Source: a virus. Taken from it: 38,928 bases of DNA. Below are positions 13,989 to 22,048 of this stretch, one piece after another. Where the stretch lies: IMG/VR virus record IMGVR_UViG_3300044707_000508, positions 1 to 38,928 of that record. One strand, written 5' to 3'. Every line of letters starts with the position of its first letter. The first letter of the stretch is position 1. The notes beneath the pieces were generated by a model. That model was not told where the DNA came from, searched no databases, and saw nothing but the letters and a program-made list of their open reading frames with translations. A program made the position numbers and the translations under genes.

Positions 13989-14846
13989 TTAGCCTGTTGC
14001 CAACTTCGCCTGCGCGCGCAGGGTGGTTTTGATTGCGGTGTTCATGTATTTGACGAACTTGTCGCGCGTTAGGTTAAGCGAGGCCGTGGCTTGTGACGCA
14101 GAAAGCAACTCGCTAACCCACGGCATTGAGTTGGTCATCTTGACTCTTGGATTGGCGACATCTTGGCTCATATCGACAATGCTGCCGCTGGCCCTGCCCT
14201 TGTGCCGCGTGACCCACTGCGGGATTCCTCGCGTAGCGGATTGGGCCTGCTTGACCGGGATTGCCTCGGCGCAGACAGCCCAACCAGCCTTTGCCATGCC
14301 CGCGCGCTTCATGCGTTCTTCTTTGAATTTTTGCAACTCGCCATCCGCTCCGATTACCAGTGCGAGCATTTTGCTCTTCTTCGGAACATTAGTGCGGCGT
14401 CCGGTGCGCGCAGCGTGATATAGGCCGCGATCAAAGCTGTCTAGCTGCACTCTTTCAGTCTTGAAAAAACGAGCCAGCCAAGCAATTTGCTCCGAATTAC
14501 CACTGCGACAATATCTCTCAATCTTTGCCTTGAAGGAATCTTTGGACTTACCGCTTCGCCTGCTTTGATCGACCTTTTCCTTTAACGAGTTTTCGTAGCC
14601 GCGCGTTGGCTCATTAGCCGTGTAAAAGACCTTGCTAACGTCATTGAGGATAGATTGTTCGCCAATGCGTTTGCCTTCTTTTGACTTAGACGAGCCTTCT
14701 TCGTCTTTGCCGCTGTAAGGCTGCGTTGTATTTGCCAGACTTACGCAAGCTAACCGAGCGTGCTGCTTGATCGACTCGCTGATCTCTTTGCCGACAATCG
14801 AAGAAAACAAAGCCAAGCGGCCTCGCAGATCGCTCGTATCAGTCAT
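13989..14846 (-). CDS. Tail protein between chaperone and tape measure
   Basis: The chosen start at 14846 (MTDTSDLRGRLALFSS) overlaps the end of the frameshift extension by 8 nt; an ATG 15 nt earlier is possible. The product has 285 residues and is rich in Lys, Arg and Ser, with a helical N-terminus (GKEISESIKQHARLACVSLAN). Its location suggests a minor tail protein. I recognise no catalytic motif. Confidence 0.65.
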   Translation of the reverse strand: MTDTSDLRGRLALFSSIVGKEISESIKQHARLACVSLANTTQPYSGKDEEGSSKSKEGKRIGEQSILNDVSKVFYTANEPTRGYENSLKEKVDQSRRSGKSKDSFKAKIERYCRSGNSEQIAWLARFFKTERVQLDSFDRGLYHAARTGRRTNVPKKSKMLALVIGADGELQKFKEERMKRAGMAKAGWAVCAEAIPVKQAQSATRGIPQWVTRHKGRASGSIVDMSQDVANPRVKMTNSMPWVSELLSASQATASLNLTRDKFVKYMNTAIKTTLRAQAKLATG

Positions 14847-15545
14847 GGCTGTGATCTTCATTGGCGTTGGCGAGGGACTTTCTTATCTGGGCGGCAATGT
14901 CCACCGATCCTCGCCCTTCGTTTATGCTGTGCGCCCACCGCATCTTGCGCCCCGCCTTGATGTCATGCCATAGGATCATCTGCAACCCCATCGCAAGAGG
15001 CAATCGACGCAGGATGTAGTCCGCGCTCCAGCCCGTCACGGAGGCGATGAGCGTCAGATAGGACGCTTGCCATGACGGGCCGATGCTTTTCCCGGTCGAA
15101 CGAGCTTGCTCCCGGTTGGCGCAGCGGCGACTTCGCTTTGCGCGGCAAAGTATTCCGTGACGGATTGTTCGATGATCGGCAAGGCATCGGTCAACATCTT
15201 TGGGTCATTGAGCGGCCCGCGCAGAAAGGCGCGCACGCCTTCGCGGAACTCGTCTCGTCGCCAGATAACCTCGGCTACAATGTCGGGATCGGCGGCGTGG
15301 ATGTAGATAAACTCGCCCGTTGACCAAATCGCGTTGGCATTGGCCGCGCTGACCCGCTCGCCCTTCATTCCTTTGATAAAGAAGTTCTCGACTTCAAAAA
15401 GGTAAGACAGGGTTTCCGCCGTGATCGGGCGCACGGTTAGTTCCCCGAGCTTGCGACCCTTGCTTAATATGGCCTTACTCAATATTTCGGGTCGGGACTC
15501 TTGCAGGATTTCTTCGTCGGTGGCGATTGCTTCGATGTGGCTCAT
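14839..15545 (-). CDS. Frameshifted tail assembly chaperone (G-T type fusion)
   Basis: This is a 235-residue product predicted by -1 slippage. Translation follows the 163-residue chaperone frame from 15545 to Lys153 (codon 15089-15087), slips back one base on GGGAAAA (15093-15087), and continues AGC ATC GGC to the stop at 14841-14839. The added 82 residues (SIGPSWQASYLTLIASVTGW then SADYILRR) are well-formed protein sequence with no ATG of their own at their true beginning. Lambda and many siphoviruses make such G and G-T proteins before the tape measure gene. The extension binds the tape measure protein in lambda. Confidence 0.85.
15031..15093 (-). promoter_or_regulatory. Programmed -1 ribosomal frameshift signal
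   Basis: The slippery heptamer G GGA AAA lies at 15093-15087 in the correct phase of the chaperone gene. A 6-nt spacer (15086-15081) leads to a stem of GCCCGTCA (15080-15073) with TGACGGGC (15038-15031). Inside its loop is a second perfect stem, AGCGTC (15067-15062) with GACGCT (15055-15050). Slippery site, spacer length and downstream structure are all canonical. The zero-frame stop (15056-15054) lies within the structure. Confidence 0.9.
15054..15545 (-). CDS. Tail assembly chaperone, zero-frame product (G-like)
   Basis: The 163-residue protein (MSHIEAIATDEEILQESRPE) is acidic and mostly helical, with a segment RKLGELTVRPITAETLSYLFEVEN that resembles tail assembly chaperones of siphoviruses. 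It starts by an ATGA overlap with the preceding gene. A slippery site ten residues before the stop allows a longer form. It should coat the tape measure protein before tail tube polymerisation. Confidence 0.8.
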   Translation of the reverse strand: MSHIEAIATDEEILQESRPEILSKAILSKGRKLGELTVRPITAETLSYLFEVENFFIKGMKGERVSAANANAIWSTGEFIYIHAADPDIVAEVIWRRDEFREGVRAFLRGPLNDPKMLTDALPIIEQSVTEYFAAQSEVAAAPTGSKLVRPGKASARHGKRPI

Positions 15546-15985
15546 AATAGTTTTTGCATTTGTTGAATATCCCGCGCGGATGCGTCCTCGCGGACAAAGC
15601 CGATAGAGTCGCGCCCGTAAATCTCGACCATGCGCGGTGTGGCCTTAACGATCATCAGCGCCAGATCGCGCCATGCGCCGTTGGCATAGGCCAGAGCAAC
15701 CGGATCGCTGTCCTTGACCAATGCGCGCAGCCAGACAAGGCGGGAGCGAAGGGCTTCGGGCGTTTCGCTGCCGGGGTCTTGCTGCTCAATCTCCGTCCAG
15801 CGCGCGGCAATGCGCCCGCATTCGCCCGACTCAAAAAGGAAGGTGACGATGGTGTTGCCGTCACGACGAACTTGGCGTGTGCACGGAGGGCGACGAAGCG
15901 TTTGCCCCAAAGATAAAAGCGCCGTAGCGAGGCGCGTAGATGAGGTAAGGAATACCTCGTCGTTCTTGATGGACTCTTGCAGCAT
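15542..15985 (-). CDS. Tail gene of unknown function before the chaperone
   Basis: The 147-residue protein begins MLQESIKNDEVFLTSSTRLA and is predicted to be mainly helical, with a beta segment near 42-55 (RDGNTIVTFLFES). It sits between the putative major tail protein and the chaperone, coupled to the latter by ATGA. It might be a second chaperone-like factor. No known motif was recognised. Confidence 0.65.
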   Translation of the reverse strand: MLQESIKNDEVFLTSSTRLATALLSLGQTLRRPPCTRQVRRDGNTIVTFLFESGECGRIAARWTEIEQQDPGSETPEALRSRLVWLRALVKDSDPVALAYANGAWRDLALMIVKATPRMVEIYGRDSIGFVREDASARDIQQMQKLL

Positions 15986-16041
15986 ATTTGAATTTGTGCT
16001 GCGGGATTACGCGCCCGCTGCGTTCGCGTTAAGGGGAAATC

Positions 16042-16413
16042 TTAGAGGTCGGGGTATTGCGTGGCCTCGACGGCGAACTCGTTGAACCCTTCGGAGGTCT
16101 GGTTCAAAGTCACGGAGTCCACGACAACTTTGCCTCCAGTAATGCCGCTTCCGCTTGTCGTGCTGGCAATGGTCAGCGCAACGCCGGGGGCGGCGGCGGC
16201 AACTCCGGTAGAACCGTTGAGTGTGCCCGAAATAGAAATCGAGGCGGTAGGCTTGTAATAGGAAACCGCAACAACGTCTCCGTCATTGTCCATAACCTCT
16301 GCTTTTTCGCGGCTTACCGCGCGGGAAAAGCTGTTGATGATGATTCCGGTTTCGGCGGTTGCGCCAAAAACCACCGAAGTAGCGGCGGAAGAAGAAACGA
16401 TAGTTGCGGCCAT
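16042..16413 (-). CDS. Putative major tail (tube) protein
   Basis: This small 123-residue protein is beta-rich and low in charge (MAATIVSSSAATSVVFGATA). It includes SREKAEVMDNDGDVVAVSYY and a PTASISISGTLNG strand pair of the sort found in tube proteins, and a C-terminal strand FNEFAVEATQYPDL. Its position, after a tail-terminator-like gene and before the chaperones, is where siphoviruses encode the tube protein. The TTGACA motif lies 13 nt before the start, consistent with independent, strong initiation. Confidence 0.7.
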   Translation of the reverse strand: MAATIVSSSAATSVVFGATAETGIIINSFSRAVSREKAEVMDNDGDVVAVSYYKPTASISISGTLNGSTGVAAAAPGVALTIASTTSGSGITGGKVVVDSVTLNQTSEGFNEFAVEATQYPDL

Positions 16414-16435
16414 GCTTGACCGCGCCTGTCAACCA

Positions 16436-16930
16436 CTAGGCTAGGCGGGAAACGTGGACGTTGAAACGCAGCCCGCGCACGGCGTGGCGATCCTGCCGCG
16501 AAAACTCCATGCCGCTCTGACGGACAAGGCCGTGAAAGGTCACAGACGAGCGCGAGTCCTTGAGGACAAGCAAAAGCTGCGGGTCTTCCATCATGGCGAC
16601 AAGGGCCGACCACAGCCGATCCGTGTATTCCTCCGGGGAAGGATCGCTGTCGTTGAGCTTATCCATCAGGGTCATGGCCGAGACGGCGACTTGCACCTCA
16701 TAGACATCCCCGGTCGGGATTGACTCGCGCAGGCGGGCCGCGCGCACGACCACGGCGGGGAGCTCAAGGTCGGTTCCGACATCGGCGCGGGTTACATTGA
16801 CTTCGCTTAACTGGTAAGCGCGCAGATTAAAGTTGATCATGTCCGCGACCGCCTTTTCCACCGCTTCCTCTAGCGGCTCGGGGGCGCGGCGTTGGATCGT
16901 CTGATAATTTAGCGGCGGTGACTCTGGCAT
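16436..16930 (-). CDS. Tail terminator / tail completion-like protein
   Basis: The 164-residue protein (MPESPPLNYQTIQRRAPEPL) has an alpha/beta pattern with a long helix (LEEAVEKAVADMINFNL) followed by strands (VYEVQVAVSAMTLMDKL; FNVHVSRLA), matching the usual layout of lambda U-type tail terminators. It overlaps the connector gene upstream by 22 nt and precedes the major tail gene, the expected order. Identification rests on size, pattern and position. Confidence 0.6.
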   Translation of the reverse strand: MPESPPLNYQTIQRRAPEPLEEAVEKAVADMINFNLRAYQLSEVNVTRADVGTDLELPAVVVRAARLRESIPTGDVYEVQVAVSAMTLMDKLNDSDPSPEEYTDRLWSALVAMMEDPQLLLVLKDSRSSVTFHGLVRQSGMEFSRQDRHAVRGLRFNVHVSRLA

Positions 16931-17232
16931 GAGAAAATAAGTTCTTGCCCGTCTTGCGAGCGTTCGATGGAAATGACGCGATAGGTGGTAGTGACCCCGG
17001 CGCTGGCAACGTCGAGCTTGCTTCCTACCTTGACCGAGCGTGTGGTCGTGGTGGACTTAACGTGCAGACCGACATCGCGAGCGGGTAGAAATCCGCCTTC
17101 TTCAATGTCCGCGCCCGTAGTCGATTGAGTAACCGCCGCGCTGAATGTCGCCTCGCCAAAGGTCACCGTTGCCGGGAGGTCGGCAATGATGCTGTCGAGT
17201 TCGGTAGCGAGCCGCGCAGTGTCGAGGGCCAT
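16909..17232 (-). CDS. Head-tail joining / neck protein (FII-like position)
   Basis: The 107-residue protein starts MALDTARLATELDSIIADLP and continues as beta strands (KVGSKLDVASAGVTTTYRVI). The size and pattern resemble head completion or joining proteins placed between capsid and tail genes in lambda-like phages. TTGACA lies 13 nt before the ATG, overlapping the end of the last glycosyltransferase gene. The assignment relies mainly on gene order. Confidence 0.6.
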   Translation of the reverse strand: MALDTARLATELDSIIADLPATVTFGEATFSAAVTQSTTGADIEEGGFLPARDVGLHVKSTTTTRSVKVGSKLDVASAGVTTTYRVISIERSQDGQELIFSCQSHRR

Positions 17233-17239
17233 GCTACGG

Positions 17240-18157
17240 CTACACTGTCAAGGCTTTGCGGGCGGCTTCTAAAAGACGGGCAAATCCGACTTCGGCGCAG
17301 AACTCCCGGTGCGCCAAGGCGCAGCCCGCCTCGGCAATGCCGCGCAGCCTGTCGTAGTCAAGGGCGCGGATGAAGTCGCACAATTCGGCTTCGGGCAATC
17401 CTTGCGGAAACGTAACGCGATGCTGGCCGTCCAAGAAAAGCTCGTTGCCTTGGTCAAGCGGCTGGCACTCGACAATCAACGCCCCGCTAGCGGCAGCCTC
17501 GCAGCAACGGATGCTGTGAGCGCGCCCGTGCGCGGGCGGGCAAAGCACGGCGGAAAATTCGCGGAACAACGCGGCGACCCCATTGGCCCCGGCCAAGTTG
17601 CGCGGGGCGCTAAAGGCGCGCAACAAGCCCGCGCGATGCAGGATTTCCACAATGCGGATGCGCTCGGTTTTCCATGCGTTGTTGTGACCGATATAGCACA
17701 GTTCTTTTATGCGATTGTGCTGCGGGACGGCAGGGAACAGGTCGCTGGCAAACATGATCGGGGCAAAGTCGGCCTTCATGCCCAAGGAACGAAACCACGC
17801 GACATCGCTCATTTGCGCGGCGGCGTAGTAGTGCAGCCAGTTGTGTTCTGCGTGGAACTCCCGCCCGCCGGGGAAAACGTCATTGCCCGCAATCCATTCG
17901 GAAACATAGCCAAGCAGGGGTTTGCCCAGCGCCAGCAAGTCGGCATGATGGCGGCGAATAAAGTCCGCGTGCATATGCGGTGAAAGGAAGACCACGCAAT
18001 CGGCGCTGCTTTGCCGAAGGATTTGCAGCACCCCGGCATGATCGTAGGGCATGGCAATAGCCGCGTTGCACATTCCATGCCGAAAAAGTTGCTGGCACAA
18101 ACCGGAACCAAAGCTCACGGGCTCGTCGTGCCAGAAAACAATGTCAGCCACTTTCAT
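17240..18157 (-). CDS. Glycosyltransferase (GT-B type, group 1-like)
   Basis: The 305-residue protein resembles glycosyltransferases of the Glyco_trans_1_2 type. It has an N-terminal Rossmann-like half (MKVADIVFWHDEPVSFGSGL) and a C-terminal half with HSIRCCEAAASGALIVECQP, the typical sugar-nucleotide binding segment with the E-x-x-A-x-G-x core. It would transfer a sugar from a nucleotide donor to an unknown acceptor. It is the last of four ATGA-coupled cassette genes and is followed directly by the connector gene. Confidence 0.85.
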   Translation of the reverse strand: MKVADIVFWHDEPVSFGSGLCQQLFRHGMCNAAIAMPYDHAGVLQILRQSSADCVVFLSPHMHADFIRRHHADLLALGKPLLGYVSEWIAGNDVFPGGREFHAEHNWLHYYAAAQMSDVAWFRSLGMKADFAPIMFASDLFPAVPQHNRIKELCYIGHNNAWKTERIRIVEILHRAGLLRAFSAPRNLAGANGVAALFREFSAVLCPPAHGRAHSIRCCEAAASGALIVECQPLDQGNELFLDGQHRVTFPQGLPEAELCDFIRALDYDRLRGIAEAGCALAHREFCAEVGFARLLEAARKALTV

Positions 18158-18729
18158 TTCTGAAGGGTGGTCTTGCTGCTGTCGAAGTTGTAGCGGTGCA
18201 GGATTTGCGGAATGTGCGCTTCCGTCTCAGCCTCGGCCCACAAGTGACGCAGCCAGAGGATGTCTTCATTCCTCCGCACTTGCGGGACTGCATAAGCACA
18301 AGCCAACTCGCGCCGCCACGCGCACCAAAACCACGGCGGGCGCTTGGTCACGCCTCCGGGGCGGAATGGTTCGACCTCATGACCCAGCCTTGCGTTGATC
18401 CTGCCCTCCACGCCATCGACTGTTGCCCATTGGTCATACGTAATTACGTCTTTGTCGTGGCGGATGTTGTCCAAGACCAATTCAAAGTAGCCTTCGCACA
18501 AGGCGTCATCGTCATCCAGAAACGTGATGTATTTGCCTCTCGATGCGCGTAGGAGCTTGTTCCGCGCCTCCCCGATACCGCTCAAGCAGTTGTCGCGCAT
18601 CATTATGATCTCGACGTTGCGGCCCTTAACCCGCGCTTCCAGCGACCGGAATAAGGCATTGGCCCCCTGCTCCCGCTCGGTGATGGTCGGGATGAGGACG
18701 GACAGATCGGGTGTCGGTGCGCGCTTCAT
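18154..18729 (-). CDS. Family 2 glycosyltransferase
   Basis: This 191-residue GT-A protein has the opening SVLIPTITERE typical of family 2 enzymes, the donor-binding stretch GIGEARNKLLRASRGKYITF followed by the metal-binding DDDD, and a later W-x-W segment. It is coupled by ATGA overlaps on both sides. It is shorter than most full-length family 2 proteins but the whole catalytic core appears present. The acceptor is unknown. Confidence 0.88.
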   Translation of the reverse strand: MKRAPTPDLSVLIPTITEREQGANALFRSLEARVKGRNVEIIMMRDNCLSGIGEARNKLLRASRGKYITFLDDDDALCEGYFELVLDNIRHDKDVITYDQWATVDGVEGRINARLGHEVEPFRPGGVTKRPPWFWCAWRRELACAYAVPQVRRNEDILWLRHLWAEAETEAHIPQILHRYNFDSSKTTLQK

Positions 18730-19325
18730 CGTAGGAAAATCACGTTTTCGGCGTTCATCGCGGCGACCCGGAAGGAGGCGGGCATTGCAATCTCTTGCGC
18801 GCCGTCATGCTCCAGAACCACGGCCTTGACTCCGAAGCGGTCAAAGTCGAATGCGCTGGCGATTTGCGCGCTGGTTCCTTCGGTGTCGATGCTCACAAGG
18901 TCGATTTGCGGGGGCAGCATCCACATGAGTTCGGTCATGCTGATCGTCGCGGCGGTCATGGCAATGTGCTTGCCGCTCACGCGCCCCGCCCATTTGTCAC
19001 GATGCCATGTCTCTGTCGTGCTAATCGCCCCGTCATTCTCTGCATCCTTGGGCATGAGCCATGCCGATGCAGGCGGCTGCGCGCCAATCGTCACGGCCCC
19101 GGCAACAATACGGATGCGCTCGTTGTCTTTGTAGGCTTCCAGCAAATCGACCAGCCCGTAAGGCGACATTTCGACCATAACCCCAGACCAGCCGCGCTCA
19201 ATTAGCGCGCGGGTGTTGCTGTGCTTGGTCGGATGAAACGCGCCGATCTCCAAAAACGCGCCGTCTGCCTTGTCGCCAAAATAGTCGAGCAAGACCGCCT
19301 CTTCGTTGTTCTGCGAATAGCTCAT
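18726..19325 (-). CDS. FkbM-family methyltransferase
   Basis: The 199-residue protein starts SQNNEEAVLLDYFGDKADGAFLEIGAF, where the early SQ-x-EE and the glycine-bearing LEIGA form the SAM-binding start of FkbM-type methyltransferases. Later blocks VMVEMSP, IDLVSIDTEGTS and VKAVVLEHDG agree with the family. It probably methylates a sugar hydroxyl, which fits its place between glycosyltransferase genes. It is coupled to both neighbours by ATGA overlaps. Confidence 0.88.
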   Translation of the reverse strand: MSYSQNNEEAVLLDYFGDKADGAFLEIGAFHPTKHSNTRALIERGWSGVMVEMSPYGLVDLLEAYKDNERIRIVAGAVTIGAQPPASAWLMPKDAENDGAISTTETWHRDKWAGRVSGKHIAMTAATISMTELMWMLPPQIDLVSIDTEGTSAQIASAFDFDRFGVKAVVLEHDGAQEIAMPASFRVAAMNAENVIFLR

Positions 19326-20998
19326 GGGTGGCGGGCTTGAAAGATTGCCTTTGCTCTTTCGTATTCGGCGGGGTCATTGCCGCGCTCATAAGTTGCGTCC
19401 ATCTTAACGCCCGCGTTAAAAAACGGATGGTGGTGGCGGATGACGATTTGCGGGGCTTCAATGATGGCCCCGGCCTTAGTCGCGGTCGCGGTCAGATCGT
19501 TGTCGGAATACACGTTGCGGTATTCCTCGTGGAACAATCCATGCTGCTCATACCAGCGGCGGGTGACGATGGCGCAAGTGATTAGCCCGTCCGCGCGATT
19601 GCCGTCCGAGACGCGCAGCACTTTGGGCGCGAAAATGTCGCCGCCTAACGCATCAACAATGAGGCGATCCCATCCTGCGGGCGGCTCAAAGTCATCGGCA
19701 AGCTGCACTAGGATATCGCCCGAAGAACTATCGGCAGCGGCATTCCAAGCCCCGACCGAGCAACTGCTGTGAGAGATTACGCCCCGAAAGCGCGCCAGCT
19801 TTTCGTTGGATTCCTCGTCATCCTCGTCAATGGCGAAGATGTGCTCGACCGCCATCGGGTTTTCAGCGCGAGACATCCACAAATTCATTGCCTGTATTGC
19901 CTGCGCCCAGCGCCCTCGCGTGGCGTGCAACAGAGAAATGCGGGGCTTGCCGCCTTCCTCCAACATCTTCTCTTCGATCTTCGCGGCTTCGTCCTCGTTG
20001 CCCGCCAGCCTGTGCGCCCATGCAAGTGTTGCGTAGCCCTTCCAGTTGTAGCAATCGGGGCGGTGCGTCCACTCCGGTATCTTGGGCAGCGGTATGGTCA
20101 GCGTATGCTCGGCGGTCTTTAGTGCGTCCTCCGTCTGCCCTGCGTCCATTTGCAGCAAGGCGAGGATGTTGTGCGCCTCTCGGCGTTGCGGGTTGAGCTT
20201 GATCGCTCGCTGGCAGAGGTCTTGCCCGTGGGCGTTCTCCCCGGCGAGCAGGGCGAGGTTGAGCATGACCTCGTAGCGATACACGCCGTCCAAGTCCTGC
20301 ATCCGCAGGGCTTCCAAGCCGTAGCGCACGGCCTCGTCGCGCTTACCGAGGAGGTAGTATTCATAGTGCAAATAAAACGCTAGGTGCTGCGCCTCTTGGT
20401 AGCGCCAGCGCAGGATGTTGATGTTGCGTTCCTGCGATCCGGTTTTCTCGCCTAGCGGCTCATGGATGACCCGGATGTTGCGATTGACCCGCACCTTGAG
20501 GGAGTCCTTGTCCTTGTCGTTGCTGACCGGGACGCACTTTTCATGCACCCCGTGGAACCATGCGGCGGTTCCGGTGCGGAATAACCTCTCGCGCCAAACG
20601 GCCTTACCGTGATTAGGCAGGACATACTCGGCCAGAATCCAATCCTCGGCGGTTTCCTCGCAGGCTTTACGGATCGTCTCGCCCATGCCTGCGGGCAGCG
20701 TATCGTCGCAGTCCATCCACATCAGCCACTTGGCCCCGGTATCCGCGCCAAGGCGGAAGGCTTGGTTGCGGGCGGCGGCGAAATCGTCCACGAAGGGCCA
20801 CGCTGCGGTGGCGGGGCTGTTGTGGTATTCCCCGACAATGCAACCACGCTGGCGGGCAACGTCGAGCGTGGAATCGGGGGTCTGGCCCCCTACGGCGCGG
20901 ACAACAACAACGGTATCGGTTACGGAGAAGGCAGAGTCGAGGGCGCGATCAATTAGCCCCGCCTCGTTGCCTGCAATCAAGCAGACGGCAATTTTCAT
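19322..20998 (-). CDS. Two-domain glycosyltransferase with TPR-like linker
   Basis: From the ATG at 20998 the product has 558 residues. The N-terminal GT-A domain (MKIAVCLIAGNEAGLIDRAL; metal site MDCDD near 100) resembles family 2 enzymes. A helical region at about 215-330 has TPR-like periodicity (YGLEALRMQDLDG, AHNILALLQMDAGQTEDALKTAE). A second GT-A-like domain follows (ISLLHATRGRWAQAI; LVQLADDFEP; YSDNDLTATATKAG). It may therefore add two sugars or recognise a protein acceptor through the TPR part. TTGACA lies 15 nt before the start. The gene begins right after the capsid terminator. Confidence 0.87.
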   Translation of the reverse strand: MKIAVCLIAGNEAGLIDRALDSAFSVTDTVVVVRAVGGQTPDSTLDVARQRGCIVGEYHNSPATAAWPFVDDFAAARNQAFRLGADTGAKWLMWMDCDDTLPAGMGETIRKACEETAEDWILAEYVLPNHGKAVWRERLFRTGTAAWFHGVHEKCVPVSNDKDKDSLKVRVNRNIRVIHEPLGEKTGSQERNINILRWRYQEAQHLAFYLHYEYYLLGKRDEAVRYGLEALRMQDLDGVYRYEVMLNLALLAGENAHGQDLCQRAIKLNPQRREAHNILALLQMDAGQTEDALKTAEHTLTIPLPKIPEWTHRPDCYNWKGYATLAWAHRLAGNEDEAAKIEEKMLEEGGKPRISLLHATRGRWAQAIQAMNLWMSRAENPMAVEHIFAIDEDDEESNEKLARFRGVISHSSCSVGAWNAAADSSSGDILVQLADDFEPPAGWDRLIVDALGGDIFAPKVLRVSDGNRADGLITCAIVTRRWYEQHGLFHEEYRNVYSDNDLTATATKAGAIIEAPQIVIRHHHPFFNAGVKMDATYERGNDPAEYERAKAIFQARHP

Positions 20999-21020
20999 CT
21001 GCCCGAGGGCGTCTGTCAAA

Positions 21021-21048
21021 AAGCAGAAACCCCGCCTCCCGGCGGGGT
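21021..21048 (-). terminator. Hairpin terminator after the major capsid gene
   Basis: ACCCCGCC (21048-21041 on the minus strand) pairs perfectly with GGCGGGGT (21036-21029) around a 4-nt loop, followed by TTCTGCTTTTT. It lies between the capsid gene and the glycosylation cassette. Partial termination here would favour capsid messages over downstream genes. Confidence 0.75.
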
Positions 21049-21073
21049 CTCAGTGAACACACAGAACAGTCGT

Positions 21074-22036
21074 TTAGGCGTAGCTGGTGTCGATGCCGAT
21101 GGCGCAGGAAGTGTCGATCAGCTTCTCCGCCGTGTTGTGGCGAGCGCGGATGACGTTGCTGCGGCGGGCTTCGTCGCGGTAAGTCTCGGTGACCAGCGGG
21201 GTCGGGCTATCTTCGCTCCAGAGGAGAGTGCGGCCCAAACCGCCAGCGGTGAACTCACCAGCGCCGAGCTTGGCGACGACAACCTTGGAGTTGCCCCAGA
21301 TGAAGGAACCGGAATAGCTCTGACCTTTCTTCGCACCGTTACGGGCAGCGCGACCGATGAGGACGCGAGACACGTTGAGGGCGGCGGCAACTTCCTCGGC
21401 GGAAGCAGGGCGAACCTGCGCCGTGTTTTTCACGGGGCCGAAAAGGTTGTTGAGCAGCTTGGTCGTGCGGCGGATGCGGTTGAACACCGGGAGAGAAAGG
21501 ATCACCGTGTCGGCAATCACGTTCTTCTTGGCGAGTTCCGTCATCGCATCGTCAACGTCCTTGGCAATGTCGAGGGTGTCGATGCTGCCAGCGGTGTAAG
21601 CGGCATTCGCGCTGATCGCGCTGACGCTTGAACCGAAAACGAGGTCGGCAACGCGCTGCTCATGCGAGATGAGCAAGCTGTTGTTGAGGAACGCCGCGCT
21701 GGAAACTTCAACGTCGAAGTAGCGGCCAAGGTCAGCGGCAGTCTCGTCGGGCAGAAGCTCTTCAAGTTCGTAGCTGGTCGTGGCGTAGGTGTCGCTGGTG
21801 AAGCGGCGGGTAACGCGCGAGCGGTTCGCACCGGGATCGGTCTTGAGCGCATCGACGTTGTAGGCTTCGCCGCCGCCGAGTTCGATCTTCAGATACTCAC
21901 CGGAGCGAGCAGCGACCGAATAGACCGGAAGCACCTCAAGGCCGATGAACGGGAGGGCGTTGCTGTTGCTCTGCGCCTCGAAAACAGCTTGGCTGATTTC
22001 AGCGCGAGGAAGGGCGTTGGAGTTTGTGTAGGCCAT
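21074..22036 (-). CDS. Major capsid protein
   Basis: The 320-residue protein follows the decoration protein gene and has the features of lambda E-type capsid proteins: an N-terminal region LPFIGLEVLPVYSVAARSGEYLKI, the block FTSDTYATTSYELEELLPDETA, and a C-terminal segment with SFIWGNSKVVVAKLG and LVTETYRDEARRSNVIRARH. Size and gene order (portal, protease/scaffold, decoration, capsid) agree. A hairpin terminator follows it. Confidence 0.9.
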   Translation of the reverse strand: MAYTNSNALPRAEISQAVFEAQSNSNALPFIGLEVLPVYSVAARSGEYLKIELGGGEAYNVDALKTDPGANRSRVTRRFTSDTYATTSYELEELLPDETAADLGRYFDVEVSSAAFLNNSLLISHEQRVADLVFGSSVSAISANAAYTAGSIDTLDIAKDVDDAMTELAKKNVIADTVILSLPVFNRIRRTTKLLNNLFGPVKNTAQVRPASAEEVAAALNVSRVLIGRAARNGAKKGQSYSGSFIWGNSKVVVAKLGAGEFTAGGLGRTLLWSEDSPTPLVTETYRDEARRSNVIRARHNTAEKLIDTSCAIGIDTSYA

Positions 22037-22048
22037 GGTAGTAGTCTG

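Noticed and set aside
14839-15039. Separate 66-residue gene downstream of the tail chaperone
   Set aside because: Its open frame continues upstream through sensible protein sequence to the slippery site; it is the -1 extension of the chaperone and not an independent gene.
17309-17983. 224-residue plus-strand open frame
   Set aside because: It is antisense to the GT-B glycosyltransferase and has no recognisable domain.
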